Below are positions 1-6,757 of a stretch of DNA of 17,435 bases, piece after piece. The translations under genes were made by a program, and so were the position numbers. Numbering within the stretch: position 1 is the stretch's first letter; each line of letters starts with the position of its first letter. Below the pieces are notes generated by a model, which worked only from the letters and a program-made list of their open reading frames with translations, was not told the origin of the DNA and ran no database searches. Origin of the DNA: Chloroflexota bacterium (GTDB lineage: Bacteria; Chloroflexota; Dehalococcoidia; Lucifugimonadales; JADFKI01); NCBI GenBank assembly GCA_022565015.1, contig JADFKI010000044.1, positions 1 to 17,435 on the forward strand, read 5' to 3'.

Positions 1-1453
1 CCAGCTTCCCAAACACCGACCCCGCCATCAGGCCGGACCCTCCGGGATAGTTGTTGTAGAACAGTCCGCCGACAAGCTCGCCGGCGGCATAGAGGCCCGG
101 AATTGTCCTCTCTTCCGTGTCCATGACCTGGCCTCGGTTGTTGGTTCTCAGGCCGCCGAACGTAAATGTGATTCCACACGTTACCGCGTAGGCCCTGAAG
201 GGAGGCGTGTCTAGCTTGAGGGCCCAGTTGGACTTGGGAGGCTCGATACCCTTCGTACATTTGCCGTCCAGGCCCGTGGGATTAAAATCGCCCTCCTGAA
301 CCGCCCCATTATACCTTTCGACCGTCTCAACGAGAGCTGCGCTGTCTATGCCAAGGCCGTCGGCTAGCTCGCTGATCGTATTCGCCTCGACCACCGACGC
401 CTGTGGAATGAAGTATTCCTCCCTCAGCAGGTGCTTTGTCTGCTCGTCGAATACCTGGAAGGCGACCCTCTGAGGCTGAAAGAGCAACTCCCGGCCGTAC
501 TTGGCGTAGGTGTAGTTGCGAAGGTCGGCGCCCTCGTCCAGGAAGCGCTCGCCGTTTACGTTCACCATGATGCCGAAGGGGTAGGAGTGTTTCTGGAACA
601 TGTCCGCTATGACGCGGTCCCCGTGAGGAGGCGCGTTCATATCCCAGGCGACGGCGTGGCATCCGCTCCAATGGCCGTAGGACTGCGCGCCTATATCCAG
701 GGCCATTCGTATGCCCTCGCCCGTATTGAATTGCGTGCCTCGGACCTTCGCGAACTCCCACCCAGGGCCGAGGTAACGGGTCCGCATCTCGGGATTTGCC
801 TCGAACCCACCACACGCCAGCACGACGGCACTGGTGGAGATGTCTCTGTAGCCGGCGTCGTCTCGGACATTGATCCCCGTGATCGTCGCCGTGTTATCGA
901 TGAGCAGACTGTTCGCCTTCGTGCCGTAAAGCACGTCGATGCCAACGCGCTCCGCGATCTCGAATTCCTGGTCTGATAGGCCCTGTCCCGCCCCCACCGC
1001 CTCCACGATCAGGCCGCCCCAGAACCTCAAGACACCGTCATGTTTGAAGGCCTGCCTGCCATACGCCAGAATCCATCGCACTCCCTGGTCTTTCAGCCAC
1101 TTCATCGTGGGCAGAGACTGCGAGATGAGGGTCTGTACCATCTCCGGGTCGGACTGCCCCTCCGTGACTCTCATGACGTCATCGTAGAACTTGGCCTGAT
1201 TGTAGGTGCCGACGTCGATCGAGGCCTGTTCCTCATCGGAGATCTCGGGTATTAGCTCGCGAATATCCTCGATGCCTTCGTAGGCGAATCTGAACAGGCC
1301 CCCGCTGAAAAAGGAGTTCCCCCCTCTTAGATAGTGGGGCGCCTTTTCCAGCACCAGCACGGACGCGCCCTGCTCCGCCGCCGAGAGTGCGGCGCTCAGT
1401 GCCGCATTGCCCGCTCCCGCGACGACGATGTCATATCTCTTCTCGCCTGCCAT
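1..1453 (-). CDS. FAD-dependent dehydrogenase, TcuA (tricarballylate dehydrogenase)-like, 3' end cut by window edge
   Basis: Reading the minus strand from ATG at 1453 gives 484 uninterrupted codons to the left edge. A GGAGG ribosome site (1462-1466) lies 8 bases before the ATG and supports this start. The N-terminus has the dinucleotide-binding fold GAGNAA (residues 13-18) with the acidic strand end VLVLEK (32-37), then LRGGNSFFSGG (42-52), and near the end NNYPGGSGLMAGS, the FAD-contacting loop of the fumarate reductase/succinate dehydrogenase flavoprotein superfamily. RGGNS plus YPGGSGL is the pattern of TcuA-type proteins, which oxidise tricarballylate to cis-aconitate in characterised members; the substrate here is not proven. 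Length fits the family (about 460-490 aa), so only a few residues are missing. No TcuB-type electron-transfer partner is visible; it could lie beyond the left edge. Likely cytoplasmic. It diverges from the histidine kinase gene across a 207-bp gap. Confidence 0.85.
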   Translation of the reverse strand, partial: MAGEKRYDIVVAGAGNAALSAALSAAEQGASVLVLEKAPHYLRGGNSFFSGGLFRFAYEGIEDIRELIPEISDEEQASIDVGTYNQAKFYDDVMRVTEGQSDPEMVQTLISQSLPTMKWLKDQGVRWILAYGRQAFKHDGVLRFWGGLIVEAVGAGQGLSDQEFEIAERVGIDVLYGTKANSLLIDNTATITGINVRDDAGYRDISTSAVVLACGGFEANPEMRTRYLGPGWEFAKVRGTQFNTGEGIRMALDIGAQSYGHWSGCHAVAWDMNAPPHGDRVIADMFQKHSYPFGIMVNVNGERFLDEGADLRNYTYAKYGRELLFQPQRVAFQVFDEQTKHLLREEYFIPQASVVEANTISELADGLGIDSAALVETVERYNGAVQEGDFNPTGLDGKCTKGIEPPKSNWALKLDTPPFRAYAVTCGITFTFGGLRTNNRGQVMDTEERTIPGLYAAGELVGGLFYNNYPGGSGLMAGSVFGKL

Positions 1454-1622
1454 CTGGATTGCCTCCGAAAATGCGCGTGTAGACCCGCTTGCGAACAGAT
1501 TGAAACATTGCAGACCGTACACGATTCCCTTATCGGTGTAAAGCGCTGCCTCCCCGACCGTCCTGGACCTGCTTTTTCTTAATTCGAGACGGTCGCAATT
1601 CTATTTTCTAATCCGTCGCTTC

Positions 1623-1642
1623 TGTCCATATATGTCCATATA
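1623..1642. repeat. Perfect tandem 10-bp repeat upstream of the histidine kinase
   Basis: TGTCCATATA occurs twice head to tail with no mismatch, 18 bases before the ATG at 1661, inside the divergent gap between the flavoprotein gene and the kinase gene. One-turn spacing (10 bp) puts both copies on the same DNA face, as expected for a direct-repeat operator of a PhoB-family regulator, possibly the one encoded downstream. The binding role is inference. Confidence 0.45.
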
Positions 1643-1660
1643 GGGTGGAATGCGCGGCCC

Positions 1661-3643
1661 ATGATCATCAGAAGACGCCACTATGGCGGGATATTCCGTC
1701 GTCAAGGTTCAATGGATAGTGTAACAAGACTGAAGCGCCAACGTCCCTGGATGTTGCTGGGCGCCGCTATGGCTGTCGCTGCTGCCTTGGCGGCCTCACG
1801 CCTGTTCATCACGGGCGAGCCGCCGCCTATCGGGGTGTACGTGGCTTACTGGGGACTTGGAACCGCTTTCGCCGGCGCGACCATATGGCTCGCATACTTT
1901 CAGGCCGTTGAGGCGGCGAAGCGACTGCATTACCTGGAGCTGGTAACAATTGGGGACGACGGAAATAATGACGGCGATTCGCCTCTGAGCGCTTTTGGGC
2001 GAGCGGCTGAGGAGCTCTACGGCGTGAAACTGGTTGCCTGTGCGGGTGCTGCGGGAGACCAGGCGTTACAAGAGGTGGCAGTACTCCCCGGACGTCAGCT
2101 CTCAGAGGTCAATAAAGCGGCCCTATCCGAACTCGTTCAGGGCCTTGACCAGGACATGCCCAAGAGCCGCGAGGCCTCCATCCACAGGAGAAAAGGTTTG
2201 AAGCCGCTGCAGCGAGAGGCCTTGAAAGAGCTGGGAGGCGAGTCGTTAGTGGTGGTGCCCGCCCAGGGGGAGCAAAGACCGTATGGCGTGGCAGTCCTCA
2301 TCGGAAAGGCCAGGCTTCGACTTCGCCGAGGGCATCGCCGTTTCCTCTCGAAGCTTTACGAGGCTGCATCCGATAAGGCTTCGGGCGCGGGACGCGATGG
2401 GCTGCCTGGGAAGGCCGACCTGTACAAGAGCGTCCTCGGCCCGTTGACGAACGGGTCCGGGATTGACGAGGCACTGAAGGGCCTGGCGTCGTGGGTAGGC
2501 ATCGAGGTGCTCTCCGACCGAGTGGACGGCGTCGGCGTGCTCCTGAGCGACGCGTCGGGCTCGCGGGTGACGGCCGTCGCAGGAAACGGACTCTTCGATG
2601 GCTGGGGCGGCTCCGAGCCCCCGGATGAGCTGTCAGGCATCATCGACCTGGAATCCGTCATAAATTCAGGGGAACCATATAAGGGGGCGTATAAAAGCAC
2701 GCACGAGCAATCGAAGGATGACGGGAGCGGAGCGTTATTGGCGGTCCCTTTCAAGGCGTCAGAGGAAACTTCAGGCGTCTTGCTCGCAGCTCTGCTCGGA
2801 CCGGATCACCGATTCCCAATCCGCGATGAGGAGGACCTCAAGACGGCCGCGGACCATATCGGGAAGGTGCTGGAGCTGGGAGAGATTTTTGGTTACAGAT
2901 ACGGGACAGCCTCCGTCACGGGATTTGGGGCCGCATCGGAATCCCAGCTGATTCACGGCCTGACTCATGAGTTGACTACCTCGGTGTCCTCTCTAAAAGC
3001 CGCAACGGGCATACTTCTTAACGAGAAGGGCATCGACGTAGGAAGCGACCAGTATGAAAGACTGCTTCAGAGCATCTCCCGTAACGTAAATCGCCAGGAG
3101 ATATTACTCGCAAATGTCATGGATATGGCCAGCTTGAGGGAGTCTAGCCTTAAGCTAAACCTGGAACAGACGGTGGTGGCAACGCTTGTCTCGGAAGTCG
3201 TCAGCCTCATGAATCCAGTGTTTAGCCAGAGAGGCCAGGTGCTGTCCATCGCCGTATCCCCAGAGCTGCCGCCCATGCGCATCGACCGCCAACGCATATC
3301 GCAGGTGCTCGTCAACCTCCTCTCCAATGCCGCCAAGTTCAGCCCGGACGACTCCAAGGTAACGTTGAAGGCTCAGATGAAAGGACCGGATGCGATATTT
3401 TCAGTGAGTGATGAGGGTGACGGCGTGCCTTCGGAGAAGCGTGATGAGATCTTTGAGTCATACGGCCGCGTTCAGACTGAAGGCGCAAAGAGTGTTCCCG
3501 GAAGTGGCCTCGGCCTGGCAATCGCCAGATCGCTGGTCGAGCTTCACAATGGCTCGATATGGGTGGAGGAAAGCGCAGAGGGTGGAGCGGCATTTTTCGT
3601 CTCGATACCTATAGAGAGTATGAATGAAGATACTGATAGTTGA
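1661..3643 (+). CDS. Membrane sensor histidine kinase with GAF-type sensor region
   Basis: Two hydrophobic segments near the N-terminus (about residues 31-51 and 58-83) with a very short loop anchor the protein but offer little periplasmic sensor. Residues about 85-410 are cytoplasmic, the second half resembling a GAF domain (about 240-410). The HisKA phosphoacceptor is His436 in HGLTHELTTSVSS. The ATPase domain follows: N-box NLLSNAAKF (552-560), G1 box DEGDGV (584-589), F-box IFESYGR and G2 box GSGLGLA (614-620). All catalytic boxes are intact, so it should autophosphorylate. Its 3' end overlaps the next response regulator by 20 bp, the usual sign of a cognate pair. The first ATG (1661) has only a distant GGGTGG; ATG at 1712 (Met18), just behind AAGG, is an equally plausible start and would remove a basic 17-residue leader. 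The signal sensed is unknown. Confidence 0.9.
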   Translation: MIIRRRHYGGIFRRQGSMDSVTRLKRQRPWMLLGAAMAVAAALAASRLFITGEPPPIGVYVAYWGLGTAFAGATIWLAYFQAVEAAKRLHYLELVTIGDDGNNDGDSPLSAFGRAAEELYGVKLVACAGAAGDQALQEVAVLPGRQLSEVNKAALSELVQGLDQDMPKSREASIHRRKGLKPLQREALKELGGESLVVVPAQGEQRPYGVAVLIGKARLRLRRGHRRFLSKLYEAASDKASGAGRDGLPGKADLYKSVLGPLTNGSGIDEALKGLASWVGIEVLSDRVDGVGVLLSDASGSRVTAVAGNGLFDGWGGSEPPDELSGIIDLESVINSGEPYKGAYKSTHEQSKDDGSGALLAVPFKASEETSGVLLAALLGPDHRFPIRDEEDLKTAADHIGKVLELGEIFGYRYGTASVTGFGAASESQLIHGLTHELTTSVSSLKAATGILLNEKGIDVGSDQYERLLQSISRNVNRQEILLANVMDMASLRESSLKLNLEQTVVATLVSEVVSLMNPVFSQRGQVLSIAVSPELPPMRIDRQRISQVLVNLLSNAAKFSPDDSKVTLKAQMKGPDAIFSVSDEGDGVPSEKRDEIFESYGRVQTEGAKSVPGSGLGLAIARSLVELHNGSIWVEESAEGGAAFFVSIPIESMNEDTDS

Positions 3644-4334
3644 CGACGAGCCGGACATCTGCGAGATCATCACGATAGCCTTTAATCTTCGTTGGCCTGA
3701 GCTTGAGATCAGTTCAGCCGGCACGGCGGCTAAGGCGTTGGCCCTTGTGGAGTCGGAAAATCCGGACGCCATAATCCTGGACATCGTATTGCCCGACGCA
3801 GACGGCTTCGAACTCTGCACCCAGCTGAAGGCCAAGACCGACGCCGCCATCCTGATACTTTCCGTCAAGGGCACTGAAGAGGATAAGGTGAAGGGCCTCA
3901 CGCTGGGAGCCGACGACTATATTACAAAGCCGTTCAATCACTACGAGCTCTTGGCCCGCCTCAAGGCTGTAATTCGGAGGCGCAGTTCACGGGGAAGTGT
4001 CGATACCGAATCTAACTACGAGAGGCAGGGCCTTTTTATCGACTTTGACAAGAAGCACATCAGGGTAAACGGCGAGAAAATCGACCTGCCTCCGGTGGAG
4101 TACAGCCTGCTTTACCACCTCGTAAAGAACGCCAACCGCGTCGTTGCAAACCGAACGCTCTTGGCGAAGGTCTGGGGAAGGGATTACGTCGATCAGTTGG
4201 ACTACCTGAATATGCACATACGGAGTCTTCGTTCCAAGCTGGAATCCGACCCCGAGGACCCGAAGCTAATCGTGGCGGAAAAGGATTTGGGATATCGGTT
4301 CGTTGGGCCTGCGCATATCCGCGACGCAAATTGA
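3624..4334 (+). CDS. OmpR/PhoB-family response regulator (canonical, phosphorylatable)
   Basis: This 236-aa two-domain regulator has all receiver landmarks: acidic pair Asp7-Asp8, phosphoacceptor Asp53 in ILDIVLPDADG, Ser80 and Lys102 in GADDYITKPF. The C-terminal half (about 135-232) is a PhoB-type winged helix, with the recognition region VDQLDYLNMHIRSLRSKL and the closing hairpin DLGYRFVG. The ATG lies inside the 3' end of the kinase gene (20-bp overlap), so the two are translated from one transcript and are almost certainly partners. Phosphotransfer from kinase His436 to Asp53 would control DNA binding. Targets are unknown; the tandem repeat ahead of the kinase is one candidate for autoregulation. 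The LRWPEL segment at residues 22-27 recurs as LRWPDL in the following regulator, showing close paralogy. Confidence 0.93.
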   Translation: MKILIVDDEPDICEIITIAFNLRWPELEISSAGTAAKALALVESENPDAIILDIVLPDADGFELCTQLKAKTDAAILILSVKGTEEDKVKGLTLGADDYITKPFNHYELLARLKAVIRRRSSRGSVDTESNYERQGLFIDFDKKHIRVNGEKIDLPPVEYSLLYHLVKNANRVVANRTLLAKVWGRDYVDQLDYLNMHIRSLRSKLESDPEDPKLIVAEKDLGYRFVGPAHIRDAN

Positions 4335-4409
4335 AAACCCTACGTTTCTGGTTATATAAGCTATTGGTCTTAATTAACGGTTAGGCCTTTGAATGCGGTG
4401 ATACAGCCG

Positions 4410-4437
4410 TTGACACCGTTGAATATTCATAGATAAG
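4410..4437 (+). promoter_or_regulatory. Candidate sigma-70-type promoter for the second regulator
   Basis: A perfect -35 box TTGACA (4410-4415) is followed after 16 bp by GATAAG (4432-4437), a 4/6 match to the -10 consensus. It sits in the 168-bp gap after the canonical regulator and would start transcription near 4444, so the second regulator may be expressed separately from the kinase pair. A GAATATTC palindrome (4421-4428) lies in the spacer and could be an operator half. Confidence 0.45.
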
Positions 4438-4448
4438 GTAGAGGTGAT

Positions 4449-4476
4449 GCCCCGCAAACTCCTTGGGTTGTGGGGC
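4449..4476 (+). promoter_or_regulatory. Leader hairpin before the second regulator
   Basis: GCCCCGCAA (4449-4457) pairs with TTGTGGGGC (4468-4476), a 9-bp stem with one G-U pair and a 10-base loop. It is just downstream of the predicted transcription start and 26 bases before the TTG start codon. There is no U-tract, so it is not a standard terminator; it may stabilise the mRNA 5' end or shape translation. Confidence 0.35.
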
Positions 4477-4502
4477 AGCGCGCTTCTATTGGGGGGACGA
4501 AC

Positions 4503-5204
4503 TTGAAGGTATTGTTCTTTAGTCAGGATGGAGACATAGTAGAGCAGCTTGGACTGGCTCTTAGGCTGAGATGGCCCGACCTGAGGCCGCTGATAGCATC
4601 CGAGGGCCAGGTTGGCCTGGAGGTGATCGAGCGTGAAGAGCCTGATATTTCGATCATCTGCGGGGACCTGACCGACATCACCGTCTGGGAAACGATCAAA
4701 GAGATTCGTCGGTTTTCCGACGTTCCAATAATCGTCGCGCTTGAAGGCAATAGCGAAATGGAAGTCGTCAAGGCGCTGGAGGGGGGCGCTGACGACTTTA
4801 TCAGGTTGCCATGTAATCTCACGGAGTTCATGGCCAGGGCCGTTGCGCTCGTCCGCAGAGTTGGGCTGACCAAGCAGCGGAGCGATGAGTCGCCAATACG
4901 ATGCGGTGAACTTCTTATAAACCCGGCCACCTACGAAGTCTATCTCGGCAACAGCAGACTCGTGCTGACGCCCACGGAATTCAAACTGCTATACCTTCTG
5001 GCAAAGAACAGACATGTCACGCTGACCCAGGAGTTTATTCAGAGAGTAATCTGGTCCGAGGACATCGAAGCGGGTGAGGCGTTGAAGAAATACATCCAAC
5101 GCCTGCGAAAAAAGCTGGGCGATGATGCAAGAAATCCTACGTGGATCAAAACCGTGCACGGTGTCGGCTATCGATTTGCCGCCTCCACAAGCCCTGCCGC
5201 CTAA
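4503..5204 (+). CDS. Atypical PhoB-family regulator with degenerate receiver (pseudo-receiver)
   Basis: The protein aligns without gaps to the preceding regulator across the receiver, including LRWPDL at 22-27 and GADD at 95-98, yet every phosphorylation residue is replaced. The acidic pair is Ser7-Gln8, the Asp53 position is Cys53 (in IICGDLTD), the Ser/Thr position is Leu80 and the Lys position is Leu102 (IRLPC). The winged helix is intact, with VLTPTEFKLLYLL, the recognition region KKYIQRLRKKLGDD and the ending TVHGVGYRF. It should therefore bind DNA without phosphorylation, possibly responding to a partner protein or redox state through Cys53 (inference). Start choice: TTG at 4503 has a G-rich ribosome site (GGGGGGA) six bases upstream and begins the first beta strand as in the paralogue. 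A GTG at 4470 would add 11 residues but lies inside the leader hairpin. Confidence 0.85.
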   Translation: MKVLFFSQDGDIVEQLGLALRLRWPDLRPLIASEGQVGLEVIEREEPDISIICGDLTDITVWETIKEIRRFSDVPIIVALEGNSEMEVVKALEGGADDFIRLPCNLTEFMARAVALVRRVGLTKQRSDESPIRCGELLINPATYEVYLGNSRLVLTPTEFKLLYLLAKNRHVTLTQEFIQRVIWSEDIEAGEALKKYIQRLRKKLGDDARNPTWIKTVHGVGYRFAASTSPAA

Positions 5205-5241
5205 ATTCCGTCAAGAAACATTTGACATAAGTTAGCGAATA

Positions 5242-5264
5242 AACCCCCGATAAAAACGCGGGTT
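5242..5264 (+). terminator. Weak hairpin after the second regulator
   Basis: AACCCCCG (5242-5249) can pair with CGCGGGTT (5257-5264) with one C-C mismatch and an A-rich 7-base loop, 37 bases after the stop codon. No run of T follows at once (the nearest, TTTT, is about 18 bases further on), so intrinsic termination would be inefficient. Confidence 0.25.
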
Positions 5265-5344
5265 CACCCACAACTCACAAGTTTTCACTTTAATGTCCCC
5301 TCATTTGCACAATATGTACCCTGCTGTATTCACGGTGCTCCGTC

Positions 5345-5350
5345 TATAAT
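5345..5350 (+). promoter_or_regulatory. Perfect -10 box close to the third regulator
   Basis: TATAAT lies 11 bases before the ATG at 5362. No good -35 box is seen 16-18 bp upstream. If used, the transcript would begin about five bases before the ATG and be nearly leaderless. The GGGG at 5354-5357 could act as a ribosome site only on a longer transcript. Confidence 0.35.
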
Positions 5351-5361
5351 GTCGGGGCATT

Positions 5362-5910
5362 ATGACTTATATTCTGATTCTTGGAATCGACCACGATCTG
5401 CGAGTTTCCGTCGTGGACTTACTACAGGTTGAAGGGTTCGAAGCGGTCGTAAAAGGGGATAGCAGCGATGGTGTGGCACGGGTAATGCAGGGCAGCCCGG
5501 CGCTATTGATAATGTCTGAAGACATGCTCCCTCTGGATGGTGTCGAGCTGCTCCCTCTCTTGCGCCGCTTGACTGCATCTCCAATCATCGTAGTAGGCGC
5601 AGGCGGCGAAACGGCAGTAGTTAAGGCCCTTCTTCAGGGTGCCGACATGTACATCAGCCGTCCGATTAATTACAGAGAGCTACTTAGTCGAGTTCGCGCG
5701 CTGCTTAGAATGTCCAGCCAGGGCAACGACATAATATTGTCGGAGATAACTTTCTCGGAGCAGGAACGTGTGGGGGGACGCCGTGAGCCGGCCAGGGTCC
5801 ACCGGCCTACGGCATTGCAGCGGCAGGTGATTGCGCTCTTGGATGCGATATCTGAAGCCGCACGTTGGAGTCTTGAGAGGTCGTTCGGTAGAGAGATTCA
5901 ACCAGCGTAG
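5362..5910 (+). CDS. Degenerate response regulator: Glu-substituted receiver with truncated winged helix
   Basis: The 182-aa product has a receiver fold (about 1-120) recognisable from MLPLDGVELLPLLRRL and GADMYISRPINYRELL. The acidic pair is lost (Gly8-Ile9), the phosphoacceptor position is Glu53 (MSEDMLPLDG), the Ser/Thr position is Gly79 and the conserved Lys is Arg100. Asp-to-Glu can mimic phosphorylation in some receivers. The C-terminal 60 residues resemble only the beginning of a PhoB-type winged helix (beta strands, then PTALQRQVIALL aligning with LTPTEFKLLYLL) and stop before any recognition helix. It is thus unlikely to bind DNA as its neighbours do; it may compete for dimerisation or be a decaying paralogue. 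No single clean frameshift restoring the missing part could be found by eye. The start follows a TATAAT box closely. Confidence 0.7.
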   Translation: MTYILILGIDHDLRVSVVDLLQVEGFEAVVKGDSSDGVARVMQGSPALLIMSEDMLPLDGVELLPLLRRLTASPIIVVGAGGETAVVKALLQGADMYISRPINYRELLSRVRALLRMSSQGNDIILSEITFSEQERVGGRREPARVHRPTALQRQVIALLDAISEAARWSLERSFGREIQPA

Positions 5911-6018
5911 GAACTGGCCGCTGTCCCGGCTGGATAAGCGCCGACTTCGATTCGACATTCTCTTGCAGGCGCTTCGCCGGCTGGTAGTCTCGGGTGTTGG
6001 GCCCGGCCTCAACGACTT

Positions 6019-6035
6019 AGAGCCTATCCGAAAAC
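6019..6035 (+). repeat. Left terminal inverted repeat of the MITE-like element
   Basis: AGAGCCTATCCGAAAAC, an exact reverse complement of 6171-6187. The outermost A may belong to the target site rather than the element. Confidence 0.8.
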
Positions 6036-6186
6036 TGCCACGAATGGTTGGAGAAGCTCACCACGAACGGGCAATCTTCCGTTCGTCTTGTCCGACTCTT
6101 CAAACAGAATATCTTCGGACTCCGCTTCTGCGGAGAGCATTGTCGAAGGACTGTAAGACGTCCAAATGAGGTTTTCGGATAGGCTC
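6020..6186. mobile_element. MITE-like element, 167 bp with perfect terminal inverted repeats
   Basis: GAGCCTATCCGAAAAC at 6020-6035 is matched exactly by its reverse complement at 6171-6186; one more base at each side (A6019, T6187) also pairs, giving 17 bp. The inside is too short for a transposase. It contains an 8-bp stem ACGAACGG/CCGTTCGT (6063-6070 with 6079-6086) and a second stem CTCCGC/GCGGAG (6118-6133). The flanks TTA (6017-6019) and TCA (6187-6189) fit a TNA-type target with one mismatch, as in some IS5-family elements, but the family is not established. Most likely a non-autonomous derivative moved in trans by a transposase elsewhere in the genome. Confidence 0.75.
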
Positions 6187-6187
6187 T
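6171..6187 (-). repeat. Right terminal inverted repeat of the MITE-like element
   Basis: On the minus strand this reads AGAGCCTATCCGAAAAC, identical to the left end. Its outermost base (6187) is also the last base of the TGA stop codon of the adjoining minus-strand small gene. Confidence 0.8.
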
Positions 6188-6378
6188 CAGTCGGCCTCGT
6201 ATGTGATCACCAGCGTGAATCGCTGCATGCCGCTGTCCGACGAGATCTGCAGGACATCCGTCGGCGCTACCTCCACGAGGCGAAAAAGCTCGTTATGACT
6301 CTTCTTCTTCAGCCACACATTGGCCTGTGATTCGACCTCGTTCGGCGTGGATGCCGTGATAATCTTGATCTGATACAA
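6187..6378 (-). CDS. Small hypothetical protein (63 aa)
   Basis: The product starts YQIKIITASTPNEVESQ, continues with NVWLKKK, then VLQISSDS and ends RFTLVITYEAD, a compact strand-helix-strand-strand pattern. It is loosely reminiscent of small Cse60-like or dodecin-like proteins, a resemblance I cannot confirm. The only usable start is TTG at 6378-6376, with GGGAG 6 bases upstream on the minus strand; an in-frame stop lies just above it, so no longer version exists. The stop codon (6189-6187) sits on the flank of the MITE-like element, so the original C-terminus may have been cut or changed by the insertion. It points away from the 2-hydroxyacid dehydrogenase gene and has no obvious functional partner here. 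Confidence 0.5.
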   Translation of the reverse strand: MYQIKIITASTPNEVESQANVWLKKKSHNELFRLVEVAPTDVLQISSDSGMQRFTLVITYEAD

Positions 6379-6677
6379 CTGCGGCTCCCATCATTCCCAT
6401 TGATAGGCCCGTGCCGTTATGGTCGTTGCTCGAGGCGCGGCTTGGTGCCTGGTTCTCGATCGCTCCGTCCCTTAGCCGGTTTCCTTGGGACCGGCCTTGC
6501 GGACTCTTCTGCTGTGTCGTCAATCCGTTGGAACGAAATCCTTATACGTTTTTCTATAATTATATGAAATGTATCAGCATGGGCGAGTATTAAGCTTAGG
6601 AATAAGCACCTAGTTTTTATCCAGGCCAGCATTGTAGTTTAGGCGAAGTACAGATTTGTAGGTGTTTTTACTAACCG

Positions 6678-6707
6678 TTGTCGCCGTTTTTTGCGTTCTG
6701 TTTTAGA
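6678..6707 (+). promoter_or_regulatory. Candidate promoter for the dehydrogenase-amidohydrolase operon
   Basis: TTGTCG (6678-6683; 4/6 to the -35 consensus) is followed after 17-18 bp by TTTTAG/TTTAGA (6701-6707), a weak -10. It would place the transcript start near 6714, about 45 bases before the start codon. Confidence 0.3.
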
Positions 6708-6718
6708 TGTTGCAGGTT

Positions 6719-6730
6719 CCCTGAGCAGGG
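6719..6730. promoter_or_regulatory. Short palindrome in the leader of the dehydrogenase gene
   Basis: CCCTG-AG-CAGGG is a perfect 12-bp dyad lying 27 bases before the ATG at 6758, just downstream of the proposed promoter. The two-base centre is too tight for an RNA hairpin, so a protein operator is the likelier reading if it is functional. Confidence 0.25.
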
Positions 6731-6757
6731 TCTAAACTTTCGCCGGGAGGAACGGCT

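Larger units (their letters stand above)
6379..6757. other. 379-bp gap between divergent genes; no further gene supported
   Basis: This separates the small minus-strand gene from the dehydrogenase operon. The left part (to about 6530) is GC-rich with overlapping open frames on both strands that look like noise. The right part is AT-rich, with TATAATTATA at 6555-6564 (no good -35 partner on either strand), and holds the promoter-like boxes at 6678-6707. I see no tRNA or known riboswitch. Confidence 0.5.

Noticed and set aside
431..976. 181-codon plus-strand frame inside the flavoprotein region
   Set aside because: The minus strand carries an uninterrupted FAD-protein frame with all expected motifs and a good ribosome site; the plus-strand frame has no domain features.
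5831..6169. 112-codon plus-strand frame that might complete the truncated winged helix
   Set aside because: I tried to read it as the missing C-terminus after a frameshift, but it lacks the recognition helix and GYRF ending and runs through the MITE-like element.
6293..6523. 76-codon minus-strand frame overlapping the small gene
   Set aside because: The protein is low-complexity and its end is just the other frame of the better-formed 63-aa product.
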